Shown in pieces: positions 1 to 7,825 of a stretch of 19,401 nt of DNA. The number at the start of each line of letters is the position of its first letter. The first letter of the stretch is position 1. The stretch is from Prolixibacteraceae bacterium (GTDB lineage: Bacteria; Bacteroidota; Bacteroidia; Bacteroidales; Prolixibacteraceae), in contig DPRM01000091.1 in assembly GCA_003537645.1 (NCBI GenBank), positions 3,848-23,248 of the forward strand. The letters run 5' to 3'. Position numbers and translations under genes: made by a program. The notes beneath the pieces are model-generated. The model saw only the letters and a list, made by a program, of their open reading frames with translations. It did not search any database and was not told the DNA's origin.

Positions 1-1100
1 CGTTGAATGGATGCAACCACTTTGCCATCGATAACAAAGCAGCGAATATCTTTTCCTCCGGCTTCTTTAATAAATTCCTGAACCAAAATATTGGCATTCA
101 GGCTTTTGAATGCGTTGATTACACTTTCGGCAGCTTTCGCATTTTCTGCCAGAACAACTCCTTTTCCCTGTGTTCCTTCCAGCAATTTGATGATTAGCGG
201 TGCTCCGTTTACCATGTTTATCAGGTCGGTGGTATCGAGTGGCGATTTCGCGAAACCTGTGATGGGAATTTGTATCCCGTTTTGTGAAAATAGCTGTGAC
301 GAAAAAAGCTTATCGCGCGACCGGCCGATCGATTCCCATGAGTTGGCACAAAAAATTCCCAGCGAGTCAAATTGCCTGATCAATGCGCAACCATAAAAGG
401 TCAGATTGGGTCGTATTCGTGGAATGATCGCGTCCAGATTATTCAGGCTGCGGCCTCCGCGGAAACGTACTTCCGGGTTGGTGGCATCGAGCTTCATATA
501 ACATTGCTGAACATTCAGGAAAACCATTTCATGTCCGCGTTCTTCGCCGGCTTCCATAATCCGTTTGTTGCTGTACAAATCTGGATTACTGGCCAGTACA
601 CCAATTCTCAATCCGCTGCGTACATCTTTGAAATGCTGGTACAGTTCGCTTATTTTTTCGGTGGAATAATCGCCCAGCAGGAAACTGTTTGCCGGATCGA
701 CAAATACGCGGTTTTCCATCGCTTCACGTCCGAGCAACATGCGGAATCCCATCGAGTCGCGGTTGGCAAGTGTCAGCTCAATATTCCACTGGTAACTGCC
801 AATTTTCATGGTTGATTGTATCACATATCGTTTTTCGGAAATTCCGCTTGAGCTTTTTATATTGCGGTGATCGACCACTTTGGCCTTGCAATGGAGGGTA
901 ATACGCCGTGTATCCTGAATGGGGTGAACTTCGAAACTGACCCATTTTTCGCCTTTTCGGGTGAATTTGTGGATGTTACTTGCATGTATTGATGACGTTT
1001 TCGCGCCTGAATCGACCCGCGCTTTTACCGCCGGAATGTTCAATCCGGGGAATGCACACCACTCCTCGCCACCAATTATAATGTGTTCCGTCAATTCCAT
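1..1100 (-). CDS. rimK: RimK-like ATP-grasp ligase with N-terminal retropepsin-like (Zn_protease/RimB-type) domain, partial
   Basis: Reading leftwards from an ATG at 1098-1100, an open frame runs without a stop to the left edge (366 full codons), so the C-terminus is missing. Residues about 1-150 match the small domain annotated as ATP-dependent zinc protease (PF05618 family), with an aspartyl-protease-like D30-S-G-A-K-T-S motif and the following LLGREAM at about 122-128. From about residue 163 (LRIGVLAS) the sequence is a RimK-type ATP-grasp: IIKLLEGTQGKGV at 303-315, VQEFIKEAGGKDIR at about 340-353, and VVASIQR just before the edge. RimK enzymes add glutamates to the C-terminus of ribosomal protein S6; substrate choice here is unproven. 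The two domains in one chain suggest modification and cleavage by one protein (inference). No strong Shine-Dalgarno is present. Cytosolic. Confidence 0.85.
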   Translation of the reverse strand, partial: MELTEHIIIGGEEWCAFPGLNIPAVKARVDSGAKTSSIHASNIHKFTRKGEKWVSFEVHPIQDTRRITLHCKAKVVDHRNIKSSSGISEKRYVIQSTMKIGSYQWNIELTLANRDSMGFRMLLGREAMENRVFVDPANSFLLGDYSTEKISELYQHFKDVRSGLRIGVLASNPDLYSNKRIMEAGEERGHEMVFLNVQQCYMKLDATNPEVRFRGGRSLNNLDAIIPRIRPNLTFYGCALIRQFDSLGIFCANSWESIGRSRDKLFSSQLFSQNGIQIPITGFAKSPLDTTDLINMVNGAPLIIKLLEGTQGKGVVLAENAKAAESVINAFKSLNANILVQEFIKEAGGKDIRCFVIDGKVVASIQ

Positions 1101-1222
1101 TTTTATGTTTGAATGAATTTTGTTTTACGGCTGAAATTACGGCATTTATTTGGCACAATTTATTGCATGCCGATTAATTAATTGCAAAGAATTGTTTATA
1201 AAATTCAGGTGTATTTTGGGGT

Positions 1223-1735
1223 TTAGCCTTTCAATTTCGGGCTTTTGATTAACTCACCGGTTATACCATAAACAACGGGGCAAACTTCACAATTTTTATG
1301 GGTCAGGTTTAAAATCTGGTACATGCGCTTGCGGTCGGTATGCGGATATTCGCGACAAGCCCTTGGGCGGTCTTCGTAAACCATGCAGTAATTATCAGCC
1401 ATCAGAAATGGACAGGGTGTTTGTTTGAAAACATAGTCTTTGTCCTCGTCGATGTAAAGATATTGAGCTATAAACTCAACCGGCTTTAATTTCAGGCGTT
1501 TGGCAAGTCTTTCAACATCTTTTTCAGTGACAATCGGGCTAATGGTCGAGCAGCAATTGGCACAGCTAAGGCAATCGAACTTATCAAAAGCCTGGTAATG
1601 AAGCTCGTGAACCACGTCGTCCAGATTCTTTGGTTTTTTTGCCTTCAGCCGTTTGAAAAGGGCAGTGAATTCCTGCTTACGGCTGGCTGTCAGCTCTTTT
1701 AATTTTTCAGGCCTGATATATTGGAGCTGATCCAT
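1223..1735 (-). CDS. YkgJ-type cysteine-cluster protein (zinc/iron-chelating domain)
   Basis: A 170-residue soluble protein. It has the CxxCxxCC signature of the YkgJ/UPF0153 family at C55-x2-C58-x2-C61-C62, followed by C108, C117 (CMVYEDRPRACREYP), C127, C149 and C152. This family (PF03692) is thought to bind Zn or an Fe-S cluster; the molecular function is unknown. The start overlaps the 3' end of the upstream transporter gene by 29 bp, which suggests translational coupling in one operon. No later Met lies before the Cys cluster, so this start is the best available. The N-terminal 50 residues are Lys-rich and helical. The family call is strong, the role is not. Confidence 0.85.
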   Translation of the reverse strand: MDQLQYIRPEKLKELTASRKQEFTALFKRLKAKKPKNLDDVVHELHYQAFDKFDCLSCANCCSTISPIVTEKDVERLAKRLKLKPVEFIAQYLYIDEDKDYVFKQTPCPFLMADNYCMVYEDRPRACREYPHTDRKRMYQILNLTHKNCEVCPVVYGITGELIKSPKLKG

Positions 1736-2624
1736 TCTTTTTACGTTTCCAGTTAATTTGGGCTAAAAACAGTCCTGAAATAACAATTGCGATTCCGACC
1801 ATCTGATGAAAATTGAGCTGGTCGCCTAAAACAATGAACGCAATAACTGCTACAAAAACCGGTATTACATTGATAAAAATATTCGATTTGTTGATTCCCA
1901 GATTTCGTACGCTGTAAGTAAACAGGATAAAGGCAAATGTTGATGCAAATATTGCCAGTTTAATAATTGCCCAAAAAGCTTCGGCATGAAACGGAATGCT
2001 GGTAAAGTCCTTAAATTCAAAACTTAACCAGAAAGGAAGAAAAAAGAAAGCGCCTATCAGGTTCTGGTAAGTGATAATAGTGAAAGTATTGTACCGGTGC
2101 GAAATCCCTTTTAAAATGCTTGCATAACCAATTGCGCCCAAAACTGCCAGAAATTCGAGTGAGACGCCCAATGGCGAAGCGGTAAAATTGAATGAACTGT
2201 CGAGCACAACAAGGCTAACGCCTAAAAACGTGATAAACAGACCATATAAATTGGTTCGGCTAAGTTTTTCCTTGTAAAAATACCATGCCGCAATAGGCGA
2301 AAACAATGGTATTGTAGCTACAATTACTGATGCAACAGTTGACGAAACATACAGTAAACCATAACTTTCGCCCATAAAATAAAGAAAAGGTTCGAAGAAC
2401 GCCAGCAGAATAAATAGTTTAAGGTCGCCAGGCTGTATCTTTTGAAGTTTCCGGCTAATAAGGGTAAAGGCGAGCATTAAACCTGTTGAAATAAGCAACC
2501 TGAAAAGAACGGTGGTAAGCGGGCCGTAAGCTTCGTAAACAATTTTCACCCAAACAAACGAAAAACTCCAGAAAATCATTGATAAAAGAGCAGCCCCATA
2601 AGGAAGCCAGGATTTATTCTTCAT
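1707..2624 (-). CDS. EamA/DMT-family transporter
   Basis: A 305-residue integral membrane protein with about ten hydrophobic helices arranged as two EamA repeats (about residues 10-142 and 152-292). It opens with the usual pattern of a small hydrophobic helix with W-S-F-S-F-V and a conserved R-L-L helix, and the second repeat ends in VIVISGLF-type sequence. Members export metabolites or amino acids across the inner membrane; the substrate cannot be read from sequence. First gene of a minus-strand unit with the YkgJ gene, behind a good Bacteroidota-type promoter. There is no Shine-Dalgarno; the leader is A-rich. Confidence 0.88.
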   Translation of the reverse strand: MKNKSWLPYGAALLSMIFWSFSFVWVKIVYEAYGPLTTVLFRLLISTGLMLAFTLISRKLQKIQPGDLKLFILLAFFEPFLYFMGESYGLLYVSSTVASVIVATIPLFSPIAAWYFYKEKLSRTNLYGLFITFLGVSLVVLDSSFNFTASPLGVSLEFLAVLGAIGYASILKGISHRYNTFTIITYQNLIGAFFFLPFWLSFEFKDFTSIPFHAEAFWAIIKLAIFASTFAFILFTYSVRNLGINKSNIFINVIPVFVAVIAFIVLGDQLNFHQMVGIAIVISGLFLAQINWKRKKNGSAPIYQA

Positions 2625-2934
2625 TTTAGTTTTTTAATGTGCTTCAAAAGTATAGATAGTTTTCCTTTTTACCATAGTAATACTTCTTCGCTGCCTCAAC
2701 TAAATAGGAGAGATTCGAATTAGTATCCCGATAAAATACACATAGTCAGGCAGTTGTTAAATTGAAATTTGAGATTTTTCTTCTCTTTTTTCGAACTTAT
2801 TTTTGAGCAAAGACGTAGAGTGAAGTAATGAGAATAAAAGATCTTTAAATCTTAAATATTGAATTGAAAGATCGTTTACATTTTCCTACCTGAAATACCT
2901 GCTGTCAATATCAATAACTTTAAAAATTACAACT
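2625..2934. other. Divergent intergenic region (310 bp) between EamA and peroxiredoxin genes
   Basis: No convincing coding frame. Besides the leftward promoter at 2645-2676, the right half is very AT-rich and contains a 10-bp palindrome AAAGATCTTT at 2837-2846 and a weak rightward -7-like TACATTTT at 2877-2884 lacking a clear -33 partner. No OxyR or PerR-type operator could be recognised by eye. Confidence 0.5.
2645..2676 (-). promoter_or_regulatory. Predicted Bacteroidota promoter of the EamA-ykgJ unit
   Basis: On the minus strand TATG (2676-2673), 20 bp, then TACTTTTG (2652-2645), an exact match to the TAnnTTTG -7 consensus of Bacteroidota, with a 3-of-4 match to the -33 TTTG. This would start RNA around 2638, giving a leader of about 14 nt before the ATG at 2624. 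Confidence 0.45.
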
Positions 2935-3660
2935 ATGAAAAATGTATTAATGACCTTTTTTTTGTCGGTTTTGATTCTGGGAACAGTCGTTGCCCAGGAA
3001 GTGAAAATTCCATTAATTGGATCAAAAGCCCCCTCGTTTGTTGCCTTAAGTACCAGCGGTGAAGTTTCTTTTCCGGAAAGTTTTGGAAAAAACTGGAAAA
3101 TTCTTTTCAGCCACCCGCAGGATTTTACACCCGTTTGCACAACAGAATTACTTGAACTGGCTTATGCACAAAATGATTTTGAAGCGTTAGGAGTAAAAAT
3201 TGCAGTTGTTTCTACTGATGACATCGAGCACCATAAATTGTGGAAGACAGCGCTCGAAGAACTGGATTACAAAGGACGGGGGATGCAGAAAATTAAATTT
3301 CCGATAATCGACGACCAGAAGTTTGCCATTTCGAAGAAATATGGGATGCTGCACACTCCAACCAGTACAACTAAAGATGTGAGAGGTGTTTTTATTATCG
3401 ATCCACAAAATAATGTTCGTTCCATTAATTTTTATCCAATGAATATTGGAAGAAATATGGAAGAAATAAAAAGAATTGTGGTTGCATTGCAAACATCTGA
3501 TAAACATGAAGTTTCGACTCCAGCAAACTGGAATCTTGGCGATGACGTTATTGTTCCTCATTATCCTTTTACAGAGCAGGAACTTGCAAACAATCCGGAG
3601 TTAAAGGATGACTATTACAGTGTAGGCAACAGATTGTGGTTTAAGAAAAATCAGAAATAA
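2935..3660 (+). CDS. Exported 1-Cys (Prx6-type) peroxiredoxin
   Basis: A 241-residue protein. Residues 1-21 form a signal peptide (Met-Lys-Asn, hydrophobic stretch, cleavage after VVA-Q). The mature part is an AhpC/TSA fold of the Prx6 subfamily: IPLIGSKAPSF, then the peroxidatic loop H60-P-x-D-F-T-P-V-C68-T-T-E. After the core comes the long C-terminal Prx6 extension (STPANWNLGDDVIVP, then a WFKK end). C68 is the only cysteine in the protein, so there is no resolving Cys and an external thiol reductant is needed. It reduces hydrogen peroxide or organic and lipid peroxides. Prx6 proteins are usually cytosolic, so the leader is notable. Single gene with its own terminator. Confidence 0.92.
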   Translation: MKNVLMTFFLSVLILGTVVAQEVKIPLIGSKAPSFVALSTSGEVSFPESFGKNWKILFSHPQDFTPVCTTELLELAYAQNDFEALGVKIAVVSTDDIEHHKLWKTALEELDYKGRGMQKIKFPIIDDQKFAISKKYGMLHTPTSTTKDVRGVFIIDPQNNVRSINFYPMNIGRNMEEIKRIVVALQTSDKHEVSTPANWNLGDDVIVPHYPFTEQELANNPELKDDYYSVGNRLWFKKNQK

Positions 3661-3735
3661 CCAATTAAAAAAGATTTTGTGAGGGTGAGCATTTATTTAG
3701 AATATTCGTCGTGTTTTAAGTTTAACAGCAGGTAG

Positions 3736-3775
3736 GAGACCATCCCGGATTTATTTCAGGATGGTCTCTCTTTTT
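3736..3775 (+). terminator. Rho-independent terminator after the peroxiredoxin gene
   Basis: A perfect 10-bp stem (GAGACCATCC at 3736-3745 with GGATGGTCTC at 3759-3768), a 13-nt loop, then TCTTTTT. It lies 75 bp past the peroxiredoxin stop. Because an A-rich run flanks it, it may also slow transcription from the convergent barrel genes. Confidence 0.85.
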
Positions 3776-3785
3776 AACTTAATTT

Positions 3786-4409
3786 TCAGAACCTTCCGAA
3801 TTTCAGAACCAATCCAATATTGGTGCCTTCCAAAATATCGGGATTGGTATTGTTAATGTCAATTTTTGAAGTGAACCGATAACCCAGCGATCCTGCCAGC
3901 CGGAGATGCCGCGTCATATTGAATTCGAGTTCTACGGCGGGTTCAAAAACCAGGTAAACATCGTTGTCCGAATCGTCCAGCTCCCAGTTGTCCCAGTCGC
4001 GGTGGTCTTCGATGTTGGTAATAGCGCCAATGCCAAGCAATACCGGAATTGAAATATGCACCGGTAAACGTGGTGCAATAATGGGTTCTAGATAAATACC
4101 ACCGTAACCACCTGCCAGATTGTTGTCCAAATCGTTGTTGTGCCAGCCCTGGTAATTCACATCGTTAATGAAACCACAACCTCCCAGTCCAATGGCGAAC
4201 GAATGATCGATAATCCACGATCCGCGTGCGCCCATCATAAAAGCATCTTTGTTGTCGATTTGTGTGTAGCTGAGCGAGAGAGCTCCGTAGCCGCCATTTC
4301 TGCGATTTTTAGAGAAGATGGTAGAGATCTGATCGTTTTCTGTGTAATCCTGGGCTGTAGCCAACAGGAAACCTAACCCAAGAAAAATCGTGAGTGTTAA
4401 CTTTTTCAT
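3786..4409 (-). CDS. Outer-membrane beta-barrel-like protein, unknown function
   Basis: A 207-residue protein with a signal peptide (about 1-19, cleavage after ATA-Q). The mature part alternates short hydrophobic strands with Asn/Asp/Gly turns (GGYGALSLSYTQ, GARGSWIIDHSFAIGLGG, GGYGGIYLEPIIAPRLPVHISI, LVFEPAVELEFNMTRHLRLAGSLGYRF) and ends in Phe (LVLKFGRF), as outer-membrane barrels do. An acidic loop lies at about residues 135-150 (DWDNWELDDSDND). It follows the next barrel gene upstream by 32 bp on the same strand, so the two are probably co-transcribed. Function and ligand unknown. Confidence 0.75.
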   Translation of the reverse strand: MKKLTLTIFLGLGFLLATAQDYTENDQISTIFSKNRRNGGYGALSLSYTQIDNKDAFMMGARGSWIIDHSFAIGLGGCGFINDVNYQGWHNNDLDNNLAGGYGGIYLEPIIAPRLPVHISIPVLLGIGAITNIEDHRDWDNWELDDSDNDVYLVFEPAVELEFNMTRHLRLAGSLGYRFTSKIDINNTNPDILEGTNIGLVLKFGRF

Positions 4410-4441
4410 TTTTAATTGTTTAATTGTTGTTTTCTGTTTTC

Positions 4442-4948
4442 CTAGAAAGTGTATTTTACAGTGAAGGCAAAATCAAATGGCTGAAGCTGGAAGAAATTTT
4501 TTCCGAACAGGTTGAAATATGGTTTTACTTCAATTCCGACAACCAACGGAATTTGTGGAATGGCATATTCAACTGCAGCCAATCCATCGAGTCCGGCGAT
4601 TGGTCCGGTTTTGCGTTCGAGGTAATGATTGGTATAAGGGTATGCATCGTAATAGCGTACAACATGCCACGTTTCGAAACCTACATGTGCACCAAAGCCA
4701 TAAATAAATGATACTTCTTCGTTAAAATCAAAAGTATAGGGCACATGAAATTCTTTCATTCCTGTAACCTGCAAACCTTGTTTTCGGGTCGATAGCAGTA
4801 CTTTATAAGAACTCTGTTCGCTCGAAAAAACGCGGTACTCAAATCCGGAGGAAAGACCTCCGCGAATACCGATTGCTTTTTCGGGCCCTTGCGAAAAAAC
4901 GGGAATTGCCAGTAAAAAAAGAATTAAGAGAGCATAAATTTGTTTCAT
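4442..4948 (-). CDS. Small outer-membrane beta-barrel-like protein, unknown function
   Basis: A 168-residue protein with a clear signal peptide (about 1-19, cleavage after VFS-Q). The mature part begins with an OmpA/porin-like strand (AIGIRGGLSSGFEYRVF). It continues with amphipathic strands (VSFIYGFGAHVGFETWHVV, AGLDGLAAVEYAIPQIPLVVGIEVKPYFNLF) and terminates in Phe (FAFTVKYTF). The size fits an eight-stranded barrel. It lies 67 bp below the DUF2807 gene and 32 bp above the second barrel gene on the minus strand. No specific function can be assigned. Confidence 0.75.
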   Translation of the reverse strand: MKQIYALLILFLLAIPVFSQGPEKAIGIRGGLSSGFEYRVFSSEQSSYKVLLSTRKQGLQVTGMKEFHVPYTFDFNEEVSFIYGFGAHVGFETWHVVRYYDAYPYTNHYLERKTGPIAGLDGLAAVEYAIPQIPLVVGIEVKPYFNLFGKNFFQLQPFDFAFTVKYTF

Positions 4949-5015
4949 GGTCGTAATTTATTTGGTGCAAATATTATAAAGTCAATTGTGTTAAAGGCTT
5001 GCTGAATACTTGTTT

Positions 5016-5738
5016 TTAGTTTCGGTCAACAACTTTGCCAGAGCCTGAAATACTGGAATGTACAACCGGATAATTGATGAAATAAACATTGCCGCTTCCT
5101 GAAATTCGGGCATCGATGGTTTCGTAAACATTTACATACATGTTTCCTGAGCCTGAAATAACTGCCCGGCAATGATCCTGTTCAAGATCGTATGATTTTA
5201 TTTTTCCTGAACCACTGATTACAAATTCAGTTTCGAATGCATCGCCTTCCAGAAAAATAGTACCCGAACCCGAAACACTCGCGTTAATATTGTCGGCGCT
5301 GATGCGGGTGTCGATGTCGCCCGAACCCGAAAGTGCAAGATGAAAATCGTCGCTAATAAAACTGCCTGTTTTAATATAGCCCGATCCGCTCTGCGTTAAC
5401 CCGTTGAGTACCGGAGTGGTAATGTAAATTTCGATTGGTTCGTTTTCGTGAAGCGAATACAGACCGCGTGTGCGAATTTTTAATGTATTGCCAACCACAT
5501 CAGTTTCGATGTACGACAGCAGGTTCGATTCGGCTGTAACTTCTACTGAATAATTGTTTCCGGGCACAATCGTTACTTCAAAATCGCCGCCCGAAACAAT
5601 CTGGTCGAAGCCAGAGGCCATCCTTGCTTCGGACCGGAGGATGCCGTTGCCTTCCAGAAAAATATCATCGACACACGAGCTGGTGGCGAATAGTAATGAG
5701 AATAAGGCTAATAAGCCGGTAATTTTGATTGTTTTCAT
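5016..5738 (-). CDS. DUF2807 head-GIN domain lipoprotein with SGSG beta-helix
   Basis: A 240-residue protein. The N-terminus is a Sec leader with a lipoprotein-like FATSSC ending at C22, though the -3 position is Thr rather than Leu/Val. The body is a DUF2807 domain: an initial IVSGGDFEVTIVPG strand pair, then seven SGSG turns at about residues 117, 137, 156, 175, 195, 213 and 231. The 16-20 residue spacing marks a right-handed beta-helix. The family is sometimes called putative auto-transporter adhesin; its function is not established. A predicted ECF-type promoter at 5820-5848, identical in layout to that of the sigma gene at 7822-8373, puts it in the likely regulon of that sigma factor. 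It heads a possible operon with the two barrel genes. Confidence 0.87.
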   Translation of the reverse strand: MKTIKITGLLALFSLLFATSSCVDDIFLEGNGILRSEARMASGFDQIVSGGDFEVTIVPGNNYSVEVTAESNLLSYIETDVVGNTLKIRTRGLYSLHENEPIEIYITTPVLNGLTQSGSGYIKTGSFISDDFHLALSGSGDIDTRISADNINASVSGSGTIFLEGDAFETEFVISGSGKIKSYDLEQDHCRAVISGSGNMYVNVYETIDARISGSGNVYFINYPVVHSSISGSGKVVDRN

Positions 5739-5819
5739 GGCTTTGAGTTTTCTTTGTTTTCTTTAATTGTTTTGTTTCTGAATTGTGTTCTTGTTCTGTT
5801 TCTGTTTTCAAAATCTATA

Positions 5820-5848
5820 GACAGGTTTTTATTTTGGTGGTTGCAATT
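5820..5848 (-). promoter_or_regulatory. Predicted ECF-sigma promoter of the DUF2807 gene
   Basis: On the minus strand: AATTGCAACC (5848-5839), 16 bp, then GTC (5822-5820) continuing into TATAG. The AAC core of the -35 and GTC of the -10 are typical of ECF promoters. The same string ATTGCAACC-N16-GTC lies before the ECF sigma gene. It would give a leader of about 75 nt. Confidence 0.55.
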
Positions 5849-5887
5849 CCGGTGAAAAAAAATATCAATGGATATTTGAAATATTAA

Positions 5888-5996
5888 CCAATGTCATAAA
5901 AGTCATTCAATTGTCATTAAGTTGTCAGAAAATGACAACAGAATAACCACAATTGACTGACGAAAATGACAAATAGGTATGCAAACGGTCAATCAT
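5888..5996. repeat. Phased GTCA/TGAC box array, copy A
   Basis: GTCA boxes start at 5893, 5902, 5913 and 5924, then TGAC boxes in the opposite sense at 5933, 5954, 5958 and 5967, with a TAAC variant at 5944. Most spacings are 9-11 bp, about one helical turn. The switch point is a perfect GTTGTCA-5 nt-TGACAAC inverted repeat. The first 27 bases (from CCAATGTCAT) and the end (CGGTCAATCAT) are identical to copy B at 18126-18256. It begins about 45 bp upstream of the DUF2807 promoter, a position suited to an activator or repressor array. Confidence 0.7.
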
Positions 5997-6096
5997 AAAA
6001 TATAATTATCTCCGACGAGATTAACTTATAATTCGCTTAAGGTTGCAAAGTTCAAACCAGATGCAATACTATTCGAATAATAATTATCGAATTGGT

Positions 6097-6149
6097 AAAA
6101 AGCCATATTGAAAGTCAAAAAATGAGAGATGAATGACTTTTTGGATGGC
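6097..6149 (-). terminator. Possible terminator after the DUF4097-like gene
   Basis: Imperfect hairpin: GCCAT (6102-6106) and AAAGTCA (6111-6117) pair with TGACTTT (6134-6140) and ATGGC (6145-6149), with an internal 4-nt bulge on each side. Read on the minus strand it is followed by TTTTT. It sits 44 bp past the stop at 6193. Confidence 0.5.
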
Positions 6150-6192
6150 GAATATCTAACAAACCAATTGCTCAATTTTTTCAACCAATTAC

Positions 6193-7299
6193 CTAATACG
6201 CCAATACATTGGTTTCGCCGCCCACCGCGTTGATAATGAGTTGGTCCTCTTTCATCTTTTTTCCGAAATAGCCCGAATGCCTTATTTTATTAACCTTCGA
6301 ATCGAGTATTTCCTTGTCTTCGATACTAAGTTCGCGGCCAAGATTCAGGTCGGTTTTGGTTTCAGTAATCTGAAAATTGAATTTGGATTCGGGACTGAAA
6401 TACAGGTTTACATCTGTTGAGCGCGATTCGACATAAATGCTGCTAAAGGCGGTCAGAATCTTTTCAATGTCGAGACTGCCGTAACTCAATCGAATGTTGG
6501 CTTTATTTTTCAGTTCTGCCACCATGAAGTGGCTAAAATTGCCTGCAGCATCCATCTTTTCAACCTGCCTGATCCTGAATTTGTCTCGTCGCGAATCGAT
6601 ACTCAAATCTTCAGAGTTTTGTATTTCAATAGTCGAAGATTTGCTTTCAAGTCGAAGCGTACCGGAGTTTTTAAGATTTATGTCGCTGTAATTGCTGATA
6701 ATTCGGGCATTGGGTAAATTGTTGATATTGGCATCGGCGAAACTAAGATTCAGGCTTGAGCGCTTTGGCAGGTCGCCGGCTTTCAGTTTTCCGTTGCTTA
6801 GTACGATTTGAGTTTCGCCAAGGTAATCGCCCATAATTATGTCGCCAAATTTATTTTCGAGCCGAAGTTCGCGGTTATCCGGAAGCCAGACTGTTAGGTC
6901 GATACGGATACTTCCGTTCGTTTGCAGCATTGTTTCCTTGAATTTCAGTAATTCACTTTCCACCTGACTGCGTTCCTTGTCAACCTGCGTTTTTATAATC
7001 AGGTAATGCTGGCTGTTGCTGATGTCGAAATCCAGATTGTCGAGTGTTTTCTTCAGTTTATCAGGTTTCTTCTCGTTAATCTCCATTTTGAATCGTATTA
7101 CCACCGAATCTTTTTTCCAGGTGTTTAGTTCAATCCGGCCGTATTTGTTGGTGATGTCGATGCGTGTTTCGGGTTGAATTTTAAAATGGCGTGTAAACTC
7201 CCGGGTTTCGGTAAACTGTGCAAATCCCGAAAGGCAATTCAGGAGAAACAGACCTGAAATACAAAGCCGAATGCTTATTTTCCTTAAATATAGTTTCAT
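6193..7299 (-). CDS. Exported DUF4097/head-GIN-like beta-helix protein
   Basis: About 368 residues from the Met at 7297-7299. The frame is open further to an ATG at 7341, but that would overlap the upstream gene and bury the leader. From 7299 the product opens with a compact signal peptide (Met-Lys-Leu start, cleavage near GFA-Q). The body is a run of short strands of the DUF4097/DUF2807 type: FKIQPETRIDITNKYGRIELNTW, LENKFGDIIMGDY, NLSFADANINNLPNARIISNYSDINLKNS, and similar turns, ending in a basic segment (GYFGKKMKEDQLIINAVGG). Such proteins are common partners of ECF sigma/anti-sigma pairs in Bacteroidota; their function is not known. It starts 10 bp after the anti-sigma gene, so it is the third gene of the sigma operon. 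Confidence 0.8.
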   Translation of the reverse strand: MKLYLRKISIRLCISGLFLLNCLSGFAQFTETREFTRHFKIQPETRIDITNKYGRIELNTWKKDSVVIRFKMEINEKKPDKLKKTLDNLDFDISNSQHYLIIKTQVDKERSQVESELLKFKETMLQTNGSIRIDLTVWLPDNRELRLENKFGDIIMGDYLGETQIVLSNGKLKAGDLPKRSSLNLSFADANINNLPNARIISNYSDINLKNSGTLRLESKSSTIEIQNSEDLSIDSRRDKFRIRQVEKMDAAGNFSHFMVAELKNKANIRLSYGSLDIEKILTAFSSIYVESRSTDVNLYFSPESKFNFQITETKTDLNLGRELSIEDKEILDSKVNKIRHSGYFGKKMKEDQLIINAVGGETNVLAY

Positions 7300-7309
7300 A
7301 ACCATTGGG

Positions 7310-7825
7310 TTAACAATTAATTTGTTCCAGAACATCTTCAACCAGTTTCATCCGGTAACGGTTGTTCTCAATCATAGCTTCAATTACTTCCTTGTTCGAT
7401 ACGTTTTCGCGCAGGTCTTTTTTCAACGACATGTACATTGCTTCCAGTTCGTTCAGGTCGCCTTCAATTTCCGATTTCAGTTCAGGATAAACCTTGTAGC
7501 ATTTCTGAATTTCTGCCAGTTTTCCCGAAACTTCCTGCGCGTAAAATGCTTCGGCTTCCATAAGTTCGCGAATCTCGGGATCGACCTGAATGGCCCGGAC
7601 CAACTGCTTTTGCCCGGATATGCTTAAATAGTAAATAGTTGCGGGCAATATAGCCAGCAGAGTTACTGCCGCAGCAACTTTCATCCAGCCAAATTTTCTT
7701 GTTTTCTTTCCTGAATCTGGATTCAGGCGTTGACTAATGACTTCCCAACTCTTGTCGGATGGTTCCATTTGGTCAAATTCATGCCTGTTTTCGTTTACAA
7801 ACTTTTCCAATCTGTCGGTTTTCAT
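7310..7825 (-). CDS. Putative membrane anti-sigma factor with periplasmic helical domain
   Basis: A 171-residue protein. The N-terminal 45 residues are charged and cytosolic (F-D-x-M-E-P-S-x-x-S-W near 17-27, a pattern typical of Bacteroidota anti-sigma N-termini). One transmembrane helix follows at about 48-68. The periplasmic part (about 70-171) is almost wholly helical and coiled-coil-like, rich in Glu/Lys, resembling small periplasmic sensor folds such as CpxP/Spy in character (inference, not homology). The start overlaps the stop of the sigma gene by 4 bp (ATGA), the arrangement expected for a cognate anti-sigma. No zinc-binding HxxxCxxC motif is present, so it is not a ZAS-type anti-sigma. 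Confidence 0.72.
   Translation of the reverse strand: MKTDRLEKFVNENRHEFDQMEPSDKSWEVISQRLNPDSGKKTRKFGWMKVAAAVTLLAILPATIYYLSISGQKQLVRAIQVDPEIRELMEAEAFYAQEVSGKLAEIQKCYKVYPELKSEIEGDLNELEAMYMSLKKDLRENVSNKEVIEAMIENNRYRMKLVEDVLEQINC

Larger units (their letters stand above)
5739..6192. other. 454-bp non-coding region with promoter, phased GTCA array and terminator
   Basis: No plausible coding frame on either strand. From left to right it holds the T-rich 5' leader of the DUF2807 gene, the ECF-like promoter at 5820-5848, the phased box array at 5888-5996, an AT-rich stretch, and a terminator-like hairpin at 6097-6149 for the gene at 6193-7299. Confidence 0.7.

Noticed and set aside
372..815. 147-residue rightward open frame
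   Set aside because: It lies antisense to the RimK-type gene, whose frame carries recognisable domain motifs; the rightward product has none.
5888..5996. GTCA array considered as a CRISPR or microsatellite
   Set aside because: Units are only four conserved bases with variable 5-7 bp between and change orientation half way; there are no spacers or cas genes.
7300..7341. 14-residue extension of the DUF4097-like protein
   Set aside because: It overlaps the anti-sigma gene and would put a non-signal sequence before a good signal peptide.
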